DNA of 64,000 nt from Roseiarcus sp963781895. Lineage in GTDB: Bacteria; Pseudomonadota; Alphaproteobacteria; Rhizobiales; Beijerinckiaceae. The stretch spans positions 42,664 through 106,663 of the forward strand of contig CAWAIM010000046.1 in the NCBI GenBank assembly GCA_963781895.1, read 5' to 3'. Below, piece after piece: positions 14,592 through 22,863 of this stretch. Every line of letters begins with the position of its first letter. Within the stretch, counting starts at the first letter, position 1. Under the pieces are notes generated by a model. It was not told the DNA's origin. It saw only the letters and a list, made by a program, of their open reading frames with translations, and searched no databases. The translations under genes were made by a program, and so were the position numbers.

Positions 14592-15242
14592 ATGACTGAG
14601 GTCATTCGAGACAGCGTAACGCCGCGTCGGAGCTTCCTCGGCCGAGTTGGAGGAGCAGCTGTGCTCGCGTTCGGAGCGCTATCGTCGCGGCAGTCACAGG
14701 CACAGGCGCCGGCTGCGCCATCCGATGGAGCGGATTGGCCGGGGCCCCTCAAGGGGCGCCATCGCCAGGTCGTCGACGCCTATGACGCCAATGCCGGCTT
14801 TCCGCTCGCGTTCGCCCTTACGTTTCTCATGCCCAATGAATCTGCGAGCGCGGTCGTCGTCCTTCGCCACGGCGCCTTCCCTATCGCGCTCGGCGACGCC
14901 ATGTGGCAGAAATACAAGATCGGCGAAGCATTTAAGATCATCGATCCAGAGACCAAGACCGCGGCCCAGAAAAATCCCTTCTTGCGGCCGAAGGCCGGCG
15001 TGCTTGTCACTGATGAGATGGCGCTCGACCGCCTCCTTGCGCGCGGCGTCATCTTCGGCGCCTGCAATATGGCGCTGATCGTGCAGAGCCAGATGCTTGC
15101 CGGGGGAGCCGGCGTCAGCGCCGACGAGGCTGCAAAGGAATGGGCCGCCAACATCGTCCCTGGCGTCACCCTCATCCCTTCGGGGACCTGGGGTGTCAAT
15201 CGGGCGCAGGAAGCGGGTTGTACCTACTGCGCCGGCGGATGA
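14592..15242 (+). CDS. Tat-exported DsrE-like protein
   Basis: A 216-residue protein. The ATG at 14592 is preceded by GGAGG at a five-base gap, and I choose it over the in-frame ATG at 14580. The N-terminus has a twin-arginine signal (TPRRSFLGRVGG, then a hydrophobic AAVLAFGALSS, ending SQAQA), so the protein is probably exported folded. The body resembles Tat-associated DsrE/DsrF-fold proteins, with VVVLRHGAFPIALGDAMWQKYKIG, a central FGACNMAL containing Cys, and the terminal LIPSGTWGVNRAQEAGCTYC. The DsrE fold is linked to sulfur relay, but for exported members the function is unknown. It lies between the compound repeat and the second 90-bp repeat. Confidence 0.75.
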   Translation: MTEVIRDSVTPRRSFLGRVGGAAVLAFGALSSRQSQAQAPAAPSDGADWPGPLKGRHRQVVDAYDANAGFPLAFALTFLMPNESASAVVVLRHGAFPIALGDAMWQKYKIGEAFKIIDPETKTAAQKNPFLRPKAGVLVTDEMALDRLLARGVIFGACNMALIVQSQMLAGGAGVSADEAAKEWAANIVPGVTLIPSGTWGVNRAQEAGCTYCAGG

Positions 15243-15334
15243 TCTTCACGGCGCTGTCATTTGTCCGTCGATTTCATTCAAGTCGCGCGCTCCGACCTCG
15301 AACCTCTGTAATCCGAATCCCGGAACCGCAAGGA

Positions 15335-15424
15335 GATTGTCGAGAAAAACAAAAAGGCCGCGCCCCAACCTCCCGGCCGGGCGCGTCTCTCAATCGACGT
15401 GTCTCACCCGAGGGGCGCAGTCCA
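15335..15424 (-). repeat. 90-bp terminator-bearing repeat, copy 2
   Basis: Second copy of the 13104-13192 element, same orientation. Here it sits directly downstream of the minus-strand FkbM pseudogene (which ends at 15477), where its hairpin and T-run would act as that gene's terminator. That makes this the likely source copy. The two copies enclose about 2.1 kb with the exported-protein genes. Confidence 0.8.
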
Positions 15425-15476
15425 TTCATGTCACCGTCATACCCACCGTCATACCGATGCAAAACCGATGTGGCGC

Positions 15477-16225
15477 TCACGTCCGTCTGACAAAGAAGGT
15501 CGTCTCTCCGTGTTGCGTACGGGTAAAGTCTCGCAACGCAGGTTCCACGGTTTCGGCGCATCCCGGCCTGAACCGGTCGTGCAACTCGATCATCACGCAC
15601 CGGGCTCCCGACAACCATTCCGTTTCTTCGAAGACTTCCTTCTCGGCGCCCTCGATATCGCATTTTGGCCAAGTCAATTCTGGGAATATTCATCTCCCGC
15701 ATGAGCGTCGCCATGGTAATCGCCCGAACCGATGCGCCTGGCCACTCGCGGGTTACGAACGCCCACTCCCCGTCGGCGCCGGAGCTTGGATCGGGCAAGC
15801 TCAACGCTGATGCGCCCATCACGATTCCAGAGGGCCGCGTGAATGGCGAGTGATCGAGGGATACGCCTGCGTGTTTTTCACGAGCATGGCAAAATTCGAG
15901 GCCTCCGCCTCCACGGCGAAGATTTTCGCGCCGGGGTACCTGTTCGCGAAATAGATCGAGGTCACGCCAATATTGGCGCCGGCGTCAACGATTGTCTCAG
16001 GGGACGAACGACGGGTCGAACGCATACTCGCCGCGCAAAAGAACACCCGCATGACTTCGTGATCGGCGGAGCGACATCCGGAGGCGTACCGGACTTTGGA
16101 CTCCCGGGGATAGCAGTTGATTTCTTTCGAAGCCCGCGAAGAGGTGATATGCGGAAATCGCGAAGGTACAGCTCTAACCACCAGGGTCTGTGGTATACTG
16201 GCTGCAGACGTTCCGGTATACTCAT
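15477..16225 (-). pseudogene. FkbM-family SAM-dependent methyltransferase, broken
   Basis: Pieces of an FkbM methyltransferase lie in order in different minus-strand frames. ETIVDAGANIGVTSIYFANR, the SAM-binding motif I, is at about 15990-15930. AITMATLMREMNIPRIDLAK is at about 15720-15670. KCDIEGAEKEVFEETEWL and the end VMIELHDRFRPG are at 15680-15477. At least three frame changes are needed to join them (near 16000, 15830 and 15665), and the N-terminal third is hard to follow. FkbM enzymes methylate hydroxyl groups of polysaccharides or polyketides. With three lesions inside an islet of repeats, real decay is plausible, although this assembly also has indel errors elsewhere. Confidence 0.75.
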
Positions 16226-16666
16226 ATGAAATTCTTTGATAAAATTTGTTGAACAATGGACGACCGTCGGAACGATCGAACTCTGTCAACTTCGAAGCGA
16301 GGTTGTCGGTTGAGGAAGGGCGCGGTGACGTTGACGGCTCGAGGGCGAAGTGGCTCCGTTTCCGATTCCACGCCGTCAAACTGGACATGCGGGTTCCGGT
16401 GACAGTGCGCTCAATCGTGCTGGGTCGGGCGCCTTTTCGGGCTCTCGAGAGCTGCTCTCGTACTTAGCCGACCGCGCCGGTCGGTGCGGAGGCTTACGTG
16501 ATGGGACTCGCCCACCGTTTATCAAGCCGGTTTTTGAGCGGCTGAGGATGGGTTGAAGGCGGCGCCGGATTTGGGCATGGCGCAGGCGACGTCGAGGAGG
16601 CGGTCGGCGACCGGGCGCAGGGCTCGGCCGCGGCTATGACCTCGGGCGACGCGGCTCGGAGCTTCC
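16226..16666. other. Non-coding right border of the islet
   Basis: About 440 bp without a credible gene. It contains a third GTTCCGGTGACAGTGC core at 16393-16408, like 13629 and 14461, supporting repeated insertion events. The rest shows nothing I can name. Confidence 0.45.
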
Positions 16667-17302
16667 TCACACCTTCGGAACCGCCATGCCGCGCTTGACC
16701 GCCTCGCGCCCGCCGACCGCGGTCAGCCAGCGCTGAACCGCCGGCGCCGCCTCGATGGTCGGGCCAAGAATCGGCTCGAGGAAGGTCGCCGCCGCGAACA
16801 TCCACGGATAGGCGGCGATGTCGGCGATCGAGTAGTCGGCGCCCGCCAGATATTCGCTCTGCTGGAGGCGCCGGTCGATGACGCCGATCAGGCGCTTGCC
16901 CTCGTCGGTGAAGCGCGCGATCGCCAGCGGCGCCTTTTCCGTCGAGCGGATGGCGAAGAAGCCGAGCTGGCCGAAAAACGGCCCGATGCCGCCGATCTGC
17001 CAGCTCAGCCATTCCAGCGCCCGGTAGCGCTCCGCGCCCCTGGCGGCGAGCAGCCGCCCGGTCTTTTCGGCCAGATAGATGAGGATCGCCCCGCTCTCGA
17101 ACAGCGACAGCGGGCCGCCGGGACCGTCGGTGTCGATGATCGCCGGAATCTTGTTGTTGGGCGAGATCTTGAGATAGGCGGGATCGAACTGCTCGTTCTT
17201 GCCGATGTGGACCGGATGGACGTTGTAAGGCAGGCCCAGCTCCTCGAGCATGATCGGGACCTTGCGTCCGTTCGGGGTCGTCCAGGTGTAAAGCTCGATC
17301 AT
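16667..17302 (-). CDS. Glutathione S-transferase family protein (YfcG/Nu-like)
   Basis: A cytosolic protein of 211 residues. The thioredoxin-fold N-terminal domain begins MIELYTWTTPNGRKVPIMLEE, matching the YfcG/Ure2p-type GSTs. In these a Thr/Asn pair near the start (TTPN) takes the place of the catalytic Tyr or Ser and several members act as disulfide reductases. NNKIPAIIDTDGPGGP and LFESGAILIYLAEKTGRL are the glutathione-binding stretches (about 50-80). The all-helical C-terminal domain includes YSIADIAAYPW, the N-capping motif. The frame is intact. It stands divergent from the MATE exporter with about 140 bp between starts. Confidence 0.9.
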   Translation of the reverse strand: MIELYTWTTPNGRKVPIMLEELGLPYNVHPVHIGKNEQFDPAYLKISPNNKIPAIIDTDGPGGPLSLFESGAILIYLAEKTGRLLAARGAERYRALEWLSWQIGGIGPFFGQLGFFAIRSTEKAPLAIARFTDEGKRLIGVIDRRLQQSEYLAGADYSIADIAAYPWMFAAATFLEPILGPTIEAAPAVQRWLTAVGGREAVKRGMAVPKV

Positions 17303-17443
17303 GCCTCGGTCCTCTTTCCTGCGCTGTCGGTGATCGCGATGCAGGCGGCGCGGGCCGGATTAACACGGCGCGGTCAACATTGCCGCCGGCTTGCATATCC
17401 GCTATGCACCGCCCCCTTTGCCTTCCCTCAGGTCCCGCCTTCC

Positions 17444-18877
17444 ATGTCGGCCGCGCCGCAACCCGCCCGAGCTCCAGCCGCCGACCGCTGGCTCAAGCGC
17501 GAGCTGGCCGCGACCTTCGCGCTGAGCTGGCCGCTGGTTCTCGCCAATGTCGCGGTCAACGCGATGACGGCGACCGACTTCATGATGCTGGGCTGGCTGT
17601 CGCCGCGCGCGCTCGCCGCCGGCGCGCTCGGCTTCAATCTCTATACGCCGCCGATGCTGCTCGGCATCGGCGTGGTCGCGGCCCTGTCGCCGATCGCGGC
17701 GTCCAGGCTCGGCGCCGGGGAAAGCGCCGAGGGCGTGCGGCGCGCGACGCATCAGGCGTTCCTGTCCGCGCTGATGATCGCGGCGGTCGCCTGGATCGTC
17801 CTGTCGCAGACCACGCCGATCCTCATCGCCATCGGCGAGGCGCCCGATCTCGCCCGCGACGCGGGCGTCTATATGCGCGGCTTTCAATGGGGCCTCGCGC
17901 CGAGCCTGCTGTTCTTCGCCGGCCGTTCGGTGTTCGCGGCGCTCGAGCGTCCGCGGCCGACGCTGGTCGCCGGCCTCGTCGCCGTCGTCTTCAACGCCGC
18001 GGCCAATTATGCGCTGATCTTCGGCAAGCTCGGAATGCCGGCGCTCGGGATCATCGGCTCGGGCCTCGCGACCACGCTGTCGCAGGCGCTGATGCTCGCG
18101 GTCCTCATCGCCGCCTCGCTGATCGACCCGCGCATGCGGCCATTGCGCCTGTTCGCGCTGCCGTGGCCGCCGGCCGGACGCGAACTGGCGGCGCTGTGGC
18201 GGCTCGGCCTGCCGATCGGGGCGACGATCGTCGCCGAGGTCGGCGTGTTCTCGGCCGCGACGCTGGTGATGGGGCTGATCAGCCGCGAGGCCCTCGAAGC
18301 GCATGCGGTCGCGCTGCAGATCGCCTCTCTGGCCTTCATGGTGCCGCTGGGGCTCGGCCAGGCGGCGACCGTCAGGGTCGGTCACGCCTATGGCGCGCGC
18401 GACCCGAGCGCCATTTCACGCGCGGGCTGGTGCGCGTTCGGCCTGACCGTCGCCTTCGCCGTCCTCTCGGCGACGACCATGATCGCGGCGCCCCGGCTGT
18501 TGATCGCGCCCTTCATCGACGTCGACGCGCCGGCCAACGCGGGCGCCGTCCGGCTCGCCTATGCGTTCCTGTTTGTCGCCGCGATCTTCCAGATCTTCGA
18601 CGCCAGCCAGGCGACGCTCGCCAACATGCTGCGCGGCCTGCACGATTCCCGCTGGCCGCTGGTCATCGCGCTTCTGGGCTACTGGGCGATCGGCGCGCCG
18701 GTCGGCGTGGCGCTGGCGTTCGCGACCCCGCTCGGCGGCGTCGGCGTCTGGATCGGCCTCGCCATCGGCCTCGCGGTCGTCGCCGTCCTCCTGATGGCGC
18801 GCTGGCTCGGCAAGGAGCGGCGCGGTTTCCTCGCGCGCGCGCCCCGTCAGGGCGCCGCGGCGTTTGACGCGCGATAG
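17444..18877 (+). CDS. MATE-family multidrug/cation antiporter
   Basis: Inner-membrane exporter of the MATE (NorM) family, using a sodium or proton gradient to expel cationic compounds. I start at ATG 17444 (MSAAPQPARAPAADRW); upstream codons in frame overlap the GST promoter. The 477-residue protein shows about twelve hydrophobic segments in two homologous halves. Family landmarks are LSWPLVLANVAVNAMTATDFMML near residue 25 and the second-half LGLPIGATIVAEVGVFSAATL near 250. It ends with a basic tail (RWLGKERRGFLARAPRQG). Divergent from a GST, which suggests but does not prove a shared detoxification role. Confidence 0.9.
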   Translation: MSAAPQPARAPAADRWLKRELAATFALSWPLVLANVAVNAMTATDFMMLGWLSPRALAAGALGFNLYTPPMLLGIGVVAALSPIAASRLGAGESAEGVRRATHQAFLSALMIAAVAWIVLSQTTPILIAIGEAPDLARDAGVYMRGFQWGLAPSLLFFAGRSVFAALERPRPTLVAGLVAVVFNAAANYALIFGKLGMPALGIIGSGLATTLSQALMLAVLIAASLIDPRMRPLRLFALPWPPAGRELAALWRLGLPIGATIVAEVGVFSAATLVMGLISREALEAHAVALQIASLAFMVPLGLGQAATVRVGHAYGARDPSAISRAGWCAFGLTVAFAVLSATTMIAAPRLLIAPFIDVDAPANAGAVRLAYAFLFVAAIFQIFDASQATLANMLRGLHDSRWPLVIALLGYWAIGAPVGVALAFATPLGGVGVWIGLAIGLAVVAVLLMARWLGKERRGFLARAPRQGAAAFDAR

Positions 18878-18952
18878 CGCCTCGAACGACAATGACCCGC
18901 CGCGCCGACAACAATCGGGGCGGCCTGATCAACACGCCTGGATGCTTCCGTC

Positions 18953-19949
18953 ATGCCCCAACCCGCTGAACCCATCGTCATCGACGTCGACACCGGGATC
19001 GACGACGCGCTGGCGCTCCTATACGTCTGCGCGCACGGGCAGGCGGAAATCCTCGGCGTTTCCACCGTCGTCGGCAATGTCGAATTGTCGGCTGCGACCC
19101 GCAACACAAGGGCGGTTCTCGCCCTCGCCGGGCGCGCCGACATTCCGGTGTGGCCCGGCGCCGGAGCCGCCGCTCTCCAACCCGGTGAGCGACGCGAGCG
19201 AGGTCCACGGCAGGAGCGGCCTCGGCTATGCGGTCCTGCCGGAGCCGCCCGAACCCGCGCATCGCGTCCATGCGGTCGACGCCATCATCGCCGCCGCCCA
19301 CGCCCATGCCGGGCGCCTCCTCCTCGTCGCCACCGGGCCGCTGACCAACATCGCGCTCGCGGTCATGCGCGAGCCCGAACTGCCGCGTCTGCTCAAGCGG
19401 TTCGTCATCATGGGCGGCGCCTTCAGCGAGCCGGGAAACGTGACGCCGAGCGCGGAGTTCAACATCTGGCACGATCCCGACGCCGCGCGCATCGTCTTTC
19501 ACGCCTTCGGCGGCGTCGGCGGAACGCCGGTGGTCGCGGTCGGCCTCGACGTGACGCGCAAGACGATCATCGACGAAAGCGACGTCGCCGCGCTCGCCGC
19601 GCGCTGCGCCGGCAAGCCGCTGGGGCCGGCGCTGACCCGCTTCATCGAGGATTCCTCGCGCCGCTATTTCGAGCTGATGGAGAAATGGCACGGGCGGCGT
19701 TTCGTCACCATGCACGACCCGCTGGCGCTCGCCGCCGCGCTCGATCCGACGCTGATCGAAACGCGCCGCGCCACCGTCGACGTCGAGACCGCGGGGCGGC
19801 TCGCGACCGGAGCGACGATCGCCGACTGGCGCGGCCAGTGGGGACGCCTGCCCAACACCGAAGTCGCGGTCGCCGTCGACGCGGAGCGGTTCCGCCGCAT
19901 GTTCTTCGAGGCGATGGTCCGGCTGGCCGAGGGGCCGGCGAAGCGATAG
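18953..19949 (+). CDS. Inosine-uridine type nucleoside hydrolase, with one frameshift
   Basis: Cleaves the N-glycosidic bond of ribonucleosides to give free base and ribose (purine/pyrimidine salvage). The N-terminus has the calcium-binding VIDVDTGIDDALALL signature. The second frame contains SGLGYAVLPEPP, LLLVATGPLTNIALA, FVIMGGAFSEPGNVTPSAEFN and the catalytic-region HDPLALAAALDP. The frames meet at about 19165-19175, where deleting one base gives GAALSNPVSDASEVHGRSGLG. The reconstructed length of about 331 residues is normal. It is 75 bp downstream of the MATE gene and convergent with the cupin isomerase. Substrate range cannot be read from sequence. Confidence 0.9.
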
Positions 19950-19960
19950 GCCGTCGCGGC

Positions 19961-20645
19961 CTATTGTTTGAGCCGCTCGTAGTCCCTGACCGTCACGTAG
20001 CGCGCCGGGGCGTCCTCCTCGATCGGGCGCGGCGGGGCGAGCGGCGGGACGAAGTAGTTGTCGGCGCGGTCGTCGTTGACCAGCGACACTTCGCCCGCAA
20101 TGGCCGTCCCGCCTTCGGCCCAGAAGGCGTGCGCGACAAAGGGTTCGAGGGTCAGGCTTTCGCCCGGCTCGAGCCGCACCCGGTCGCCGGCCGCGAGCTC
20201 CAGCATGGCGACGTCCTTGAGCGCGCGAAATCGATCCTTCAGCGGCGCGCCGTTCCGGTCGACCTTGAACAGTTCGACGACGAAGCGTGGCGCCGCCGCG
20301 GTTGACGATGTCCTCGGTCTTGACGACGTGATAGTGATGCGGCGCGCGCTGCCCGTCCTGGCACATGATCGCCTTCTCGGCGTAGAGCCGCCCGCCCTTG
20401 GCCTCGAGCGCCCGCCAGTCGCCCATCCGCAAGGTGAACAGGGTCAAGCCTTCGGCGGCGAAGGCCTCCGGCTTGAATTCGACCACGTTCCATCCCATGC
20501 CGCGCGCGGCGATCAGGTCGGCGGCGTCAGGGTTGGCGGAAAAATCCGGCCGTCCCCACAGCGCGAACGGCGGCAGCTTGACGCCGTGGCGGTCGCACAG
20601 CGTCAGCATCGCGTCGATGCGGCCGTCGATGAACGAGCGCTTCAT
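19961..20645 (-). CDS. D-lyxose ketol-isomerase family cupin, with one frameshift
   Basis: A single-domain cupin of about 227 residues resembling D-lyxose isomerase (D-lyxose to D-xylulose, also D-mannose to D-fructose). The N-terminal half has FALWGRPDFSANPDAADLIA, GMGWNVVEFKPEAF and LFTLRMGDW. The metal-binding cupin motif is HHYHVVKTEDIVNRGG, with two His and a Glu. After a frame change near 20288 it continues FVVELFKVDRNGAPLKDRF and LEPGESLTLEPFVAHAFWAE, with the fourth metal-ligand His. The stop at 19961 lies 11 bp from the end of the convergent nucleoside hydrolase. I read the break as a sequencing indel. Confidence 0.85.
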
Positions 20646-20714
20646 CGGCTTAAATCCCCCAGCCGTCGGCTGTCCGCCATGCGGCGTCCTCCCTTGGCGC
20701 CCGGCGGCGCCGGC

Positions 20715-21260
20715 TCAGCCTTTGGCTTTCTTGGCCTTCTGTGCCCGCTCGATGCCTTCCCGCACCAGCGTGCGCGCCTCCTCGGCGTCGCCCCAGCGCA
20801 TGATCTTGACGAACTTGCCCGGCTCGAGATCCTTGTAATGAGCGAAGAAATGCTCGATCTGCTGGATCGTGATCGAAGGCAGGTCGGTGTGATTCTTGAT
20901 ATGCGCGTAGCGCTGCGTGAGCTTCGCCGAAGGGACGGCCAACAGCTTTTCGTCGCCGCCCGCCTCGTCCTCCATCAGCAGCACGCCGACGATCTTGCAG
21001 CTCATGACCGCGCCGGGAGCGATGGCGCGCGTATTGGCGACGATGACGTCGCACGGGTCGCCGTCATTGGACAGCGTATGGGGGATGAATCCGTAGTTTC
21101 CCGGATAGCGCATCGACGTGTACAGAAAGCGGTCGACAAACAGCGCGCCGCTCTCCTTGTCCATCTCGTATTTGATCGGTTCGCCGCCGATCGGCACTTC
21201 GATCACCACATTGACGTCGTCCGGCGGGTTCTTGCCGATTGAGACCGCATTGAGGTTCAC
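20715..21260 (-). CDS. ppa: Inorganic pyrophosphatase
   Basis: Family I soluble pyrophosphatase that hydrolyses PPi to two phosphates, pulling biosynthetic reactions forward. The 181-residue protein starts MNLNAVSIGKNPPDDVNVVI. It keeps IEVPIGGEPIKYEMDKESGAL, YPGNYGFIPHTLSNDGDPCD with the metal-binding acidic cluster DGDPCDVIV at about 65-73, and HIKNHTDLP with KDLEPGKFVK toward the end. The length and all active-site features are normal and the frame is intact. The gene stands alone between the cupin isomerase and a GNAT gene. Confidence 0.97.
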   Translation of the reverse strand: MNLNAVSIGKNPPDDVNVVIEVPIGGEPIKYEMDKESGALFVDRFLYTSMRYPGNYGFIPHTLSNDGDPCDVIVANTRAIAPGAVMSCKIVGVLLMEDEAGGDEKLLAVPSAKLTQRYAHIKNHTDLPSITIQQIEHFFAHYKDLEPGKFVKIMRWGDAEEARTLVREGIERAQKAKKAKG

Positions 21261-21335
21261 GTCAGAACTCCGCAGGTTGCCGCGCCCGGGCGGACGGCGG
21301 CCAGTCGAAACCGCCTCATGAGGGGAGACGGCGGC

Positions 21336-21842
21336 TCAACCAAAGCCGAAAGCGACCCGCTCCCGCTCCTGACCGCCGAAAGTTTCGTGCGCCCGGCGCA
21401 GGATGCGTCCGCCGAGCTGGCGATAGAAGCCGGTCGCCCGCTCGTTGTCCGCCAGCGCCCAGACGACGAAGGTGGAGAAGCCGTGGGCGGCCAGATCCTT
21501 GCGCGCCGCCTCGAACATGCGCCGCCCGAATCCGCAGCCTTGGCATTGGGGCGCCAGATAGAGCTCGAAGATTTCGCCGCCGTAGCCGAGCGTCGGCACC
21601 CGATTGCGCCCATAGCTGACGTAGCCGACGACCGCCTCGCCGAATTCGAGCACCAGCAGGGGGGTGCGGCGCGCGATGGCGAGACGCCACCAGACCGGGC
21701 CCCGGCGGGCGATCATCCGCTCGAGCTCGCGGCCGGGGATCACTCCACGATAGGCTTCGCGCCAGGCGGCGTCGTGCACGGAGGCGATTTCGCCCTCGTC
21801 CCCGAGTCGCGCCGCGCGAATGGAAATGACCGTCTCGACCAT
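21336..21842 (-). CDS. GNAT-family N-acetyltransferase
   Basis: A 168-residue acetyltransferase using acetyl-CoA; the acceptor is unknown. The order of elements is typical: N-terminal ISIRAARLGDEGEIASVHDAAWREAYRGVIP, central ELYLAPQCQGCGFGRRMFEA holding the acetyl-CoA pyrophosphate loop (QGCGFGRR, a Q/RxxGxG/A variant), then WALADNERATGFYRQLGGRI. A cysteine occupies the middle of the loop. The start at 21842 gives MVETVISIRAAR. It stands divergent from the DUF3108 gene. Confidence 0.88.
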   Translation of the reverse strand: MVETVISIRAARLGDEGEIASVHDAAWREAYRGVIPGRELERMIARRGPVWWRLAIARRTPLLVLEFGEAVVGYVSYGRNRVPTLGYGGEIFELYLAPQCQGCGFGRRMFEAARKDLAAHGFSTFVVWALADNERATGFYRQLGGRILRRAHETFGGQERERVAFGFG

Positions 21843-22009
21843 GGAGCGATGTTAAGTCGACGCGCGGGCATGCCGCAAGGTCTTGACAGCGGCCCCCGAC
21901 GACTTTTTTGCTGCCGGGGGTCTGCCTTTGAGTCGGCTTATTCGCGCCGGAATTTATGCGCAATCGCAATTCAATCCGAAAAGCCGCCGGACCTGGAGCT
22001 CTTTTGAAG

Positions 22010-22822
22010 ATGCCGCCGCGATCACTATTGACGCGCTCGGGATTGGGCGCCGCGGCGCTCGCCGGGGCGCTCGTTTGCGCCGCGGGCGCGAGCGCCGACG
22101 TGCTGCACGTGACCTATCGCGTTTCGCTGGTCGGGCTGCCCATCGGCGCCGCCAACCTCAACGCCGACCTCAGCCCGACAAGCTATTCGATTCTGGCCGA
22201 CGCGAAATTGACGGGTCTGGCGAAGCTTTTCGTCAACGCGCGGGGCGCCTCGGCTGGCAAGGGCTCGATCGTCAAGGGCCATGTCTCGCCCGCGACCTTC
22301 GCCACGATCGCGACAAATTACAGTATGACCCGCACCATCCGCATGGCTCTCGCCGGCAACGCGGTGACCGGCGTCGACATCTCGCCGCCGTTCCAGGACA
22401 AGCCCGACCGCGTTCCGCTTCGGCCCGGCGATGAGAAGGGCGTCGTCGACCCGGTCGGCGCGTTCGTGTTCCCGGCGCCGGCGTCGGGGCCGATCCTGTC
22501 GCCCGCCGCCTGCGACCGCATCATCCCGATCTTCGACGGCTATACGCGCTTCGACATCGATCTTTCCTACGTCGGCGAGCGCAGCGTGAAGGCGAAGGGC
22601 TACGACGGCCCGGTGGCGGTGTGCGCGATGCGCTACGTCCCCATCGCCGGCCATAGCCGCGATCGCCCGGCGACCAAGTTCATGGCCGACAACAAGGACC
22701 TCGAGGTCTGGCTGGCGCCGATCGAGACCGACCGCGTGCTGGTGCCGTTCCGCGTCTCGGTCAGGACGATGATCGGCACCACGGTGGTCGAGGCCTCGGA
22801 GTTCCGGGTCGACGACAAGTAG
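22010..22822 (+). CDS. DUF3108 domain protein, exported
   Basis: A periplasmic protein of 270 residues from the ATG at 22010 (MPPRSLLTRSGLGAAALAGA). A hydrophobic signal and cleavage near ASA-DV support export. The mature part LHVTYRVSLVGLPIGAANLNADL and the later RVLVPFRVSVRTMIGTTVVEASEF are characteristic of DUF3108 proteins: beta-rich, often with weakly conserved cysteines, function unknown. An in-frame ATG at 21956 would add a charged 18-residue tail before the signal and seems less likely. A terminator-like hairpin overlaps the end and the next gene's start. Confidence 0.82.
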   Translation: MPPRSLLTRSGLGAAALAGALVCAAGASADVLHVTYRVSLVGLPIGAANLNADLSPTSYSILADAKLTGLAKLFVNARGASAGKGSIVKGHVSPATFATIATNYSMTRTIRMALAGNAVTGVDISPPFQDKPDRVPLRPGDEKGVVDPVGAFVFPAPASGPILSPAACDRIIPIFDGYTRFDIDLSYVGERSVKAKGYDGPVAVCAMRYVPIAGHSRDRPATKFMADNKDLEVWLAPIETDRVLVPFRVSVRTMIGTTVVEASEFRVDDK

Positions 22823-22863
22823 GGCTCCGCCAGGAGCATATGAATTCGAGGGGAGCCTTTTTT
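22823..22863 (+). terminator. Hairpin with T-run overlapping the adenosine deaminase start
   Basis: GGCTCC at 22823-22828 pairs with GGAGCC at 22852-22857, followed at once by six T (22858-22863). It begins at the DUF3108 stop, so it can terminate that transcript. The 3' arm also contains the likely ribosome site (GGGGAG) of the adenosine deaminase gene, whose TTG start lies in the T-run. An internal CTCC/GGAG pair could form an alternative stem. Confidence 0.55.

Noticed and set aside
13104..15424. The repeated elements as a CRISPR array
   Set aside because: Only two copies 2.2 kb apart; no regular spacers and no cas genes.
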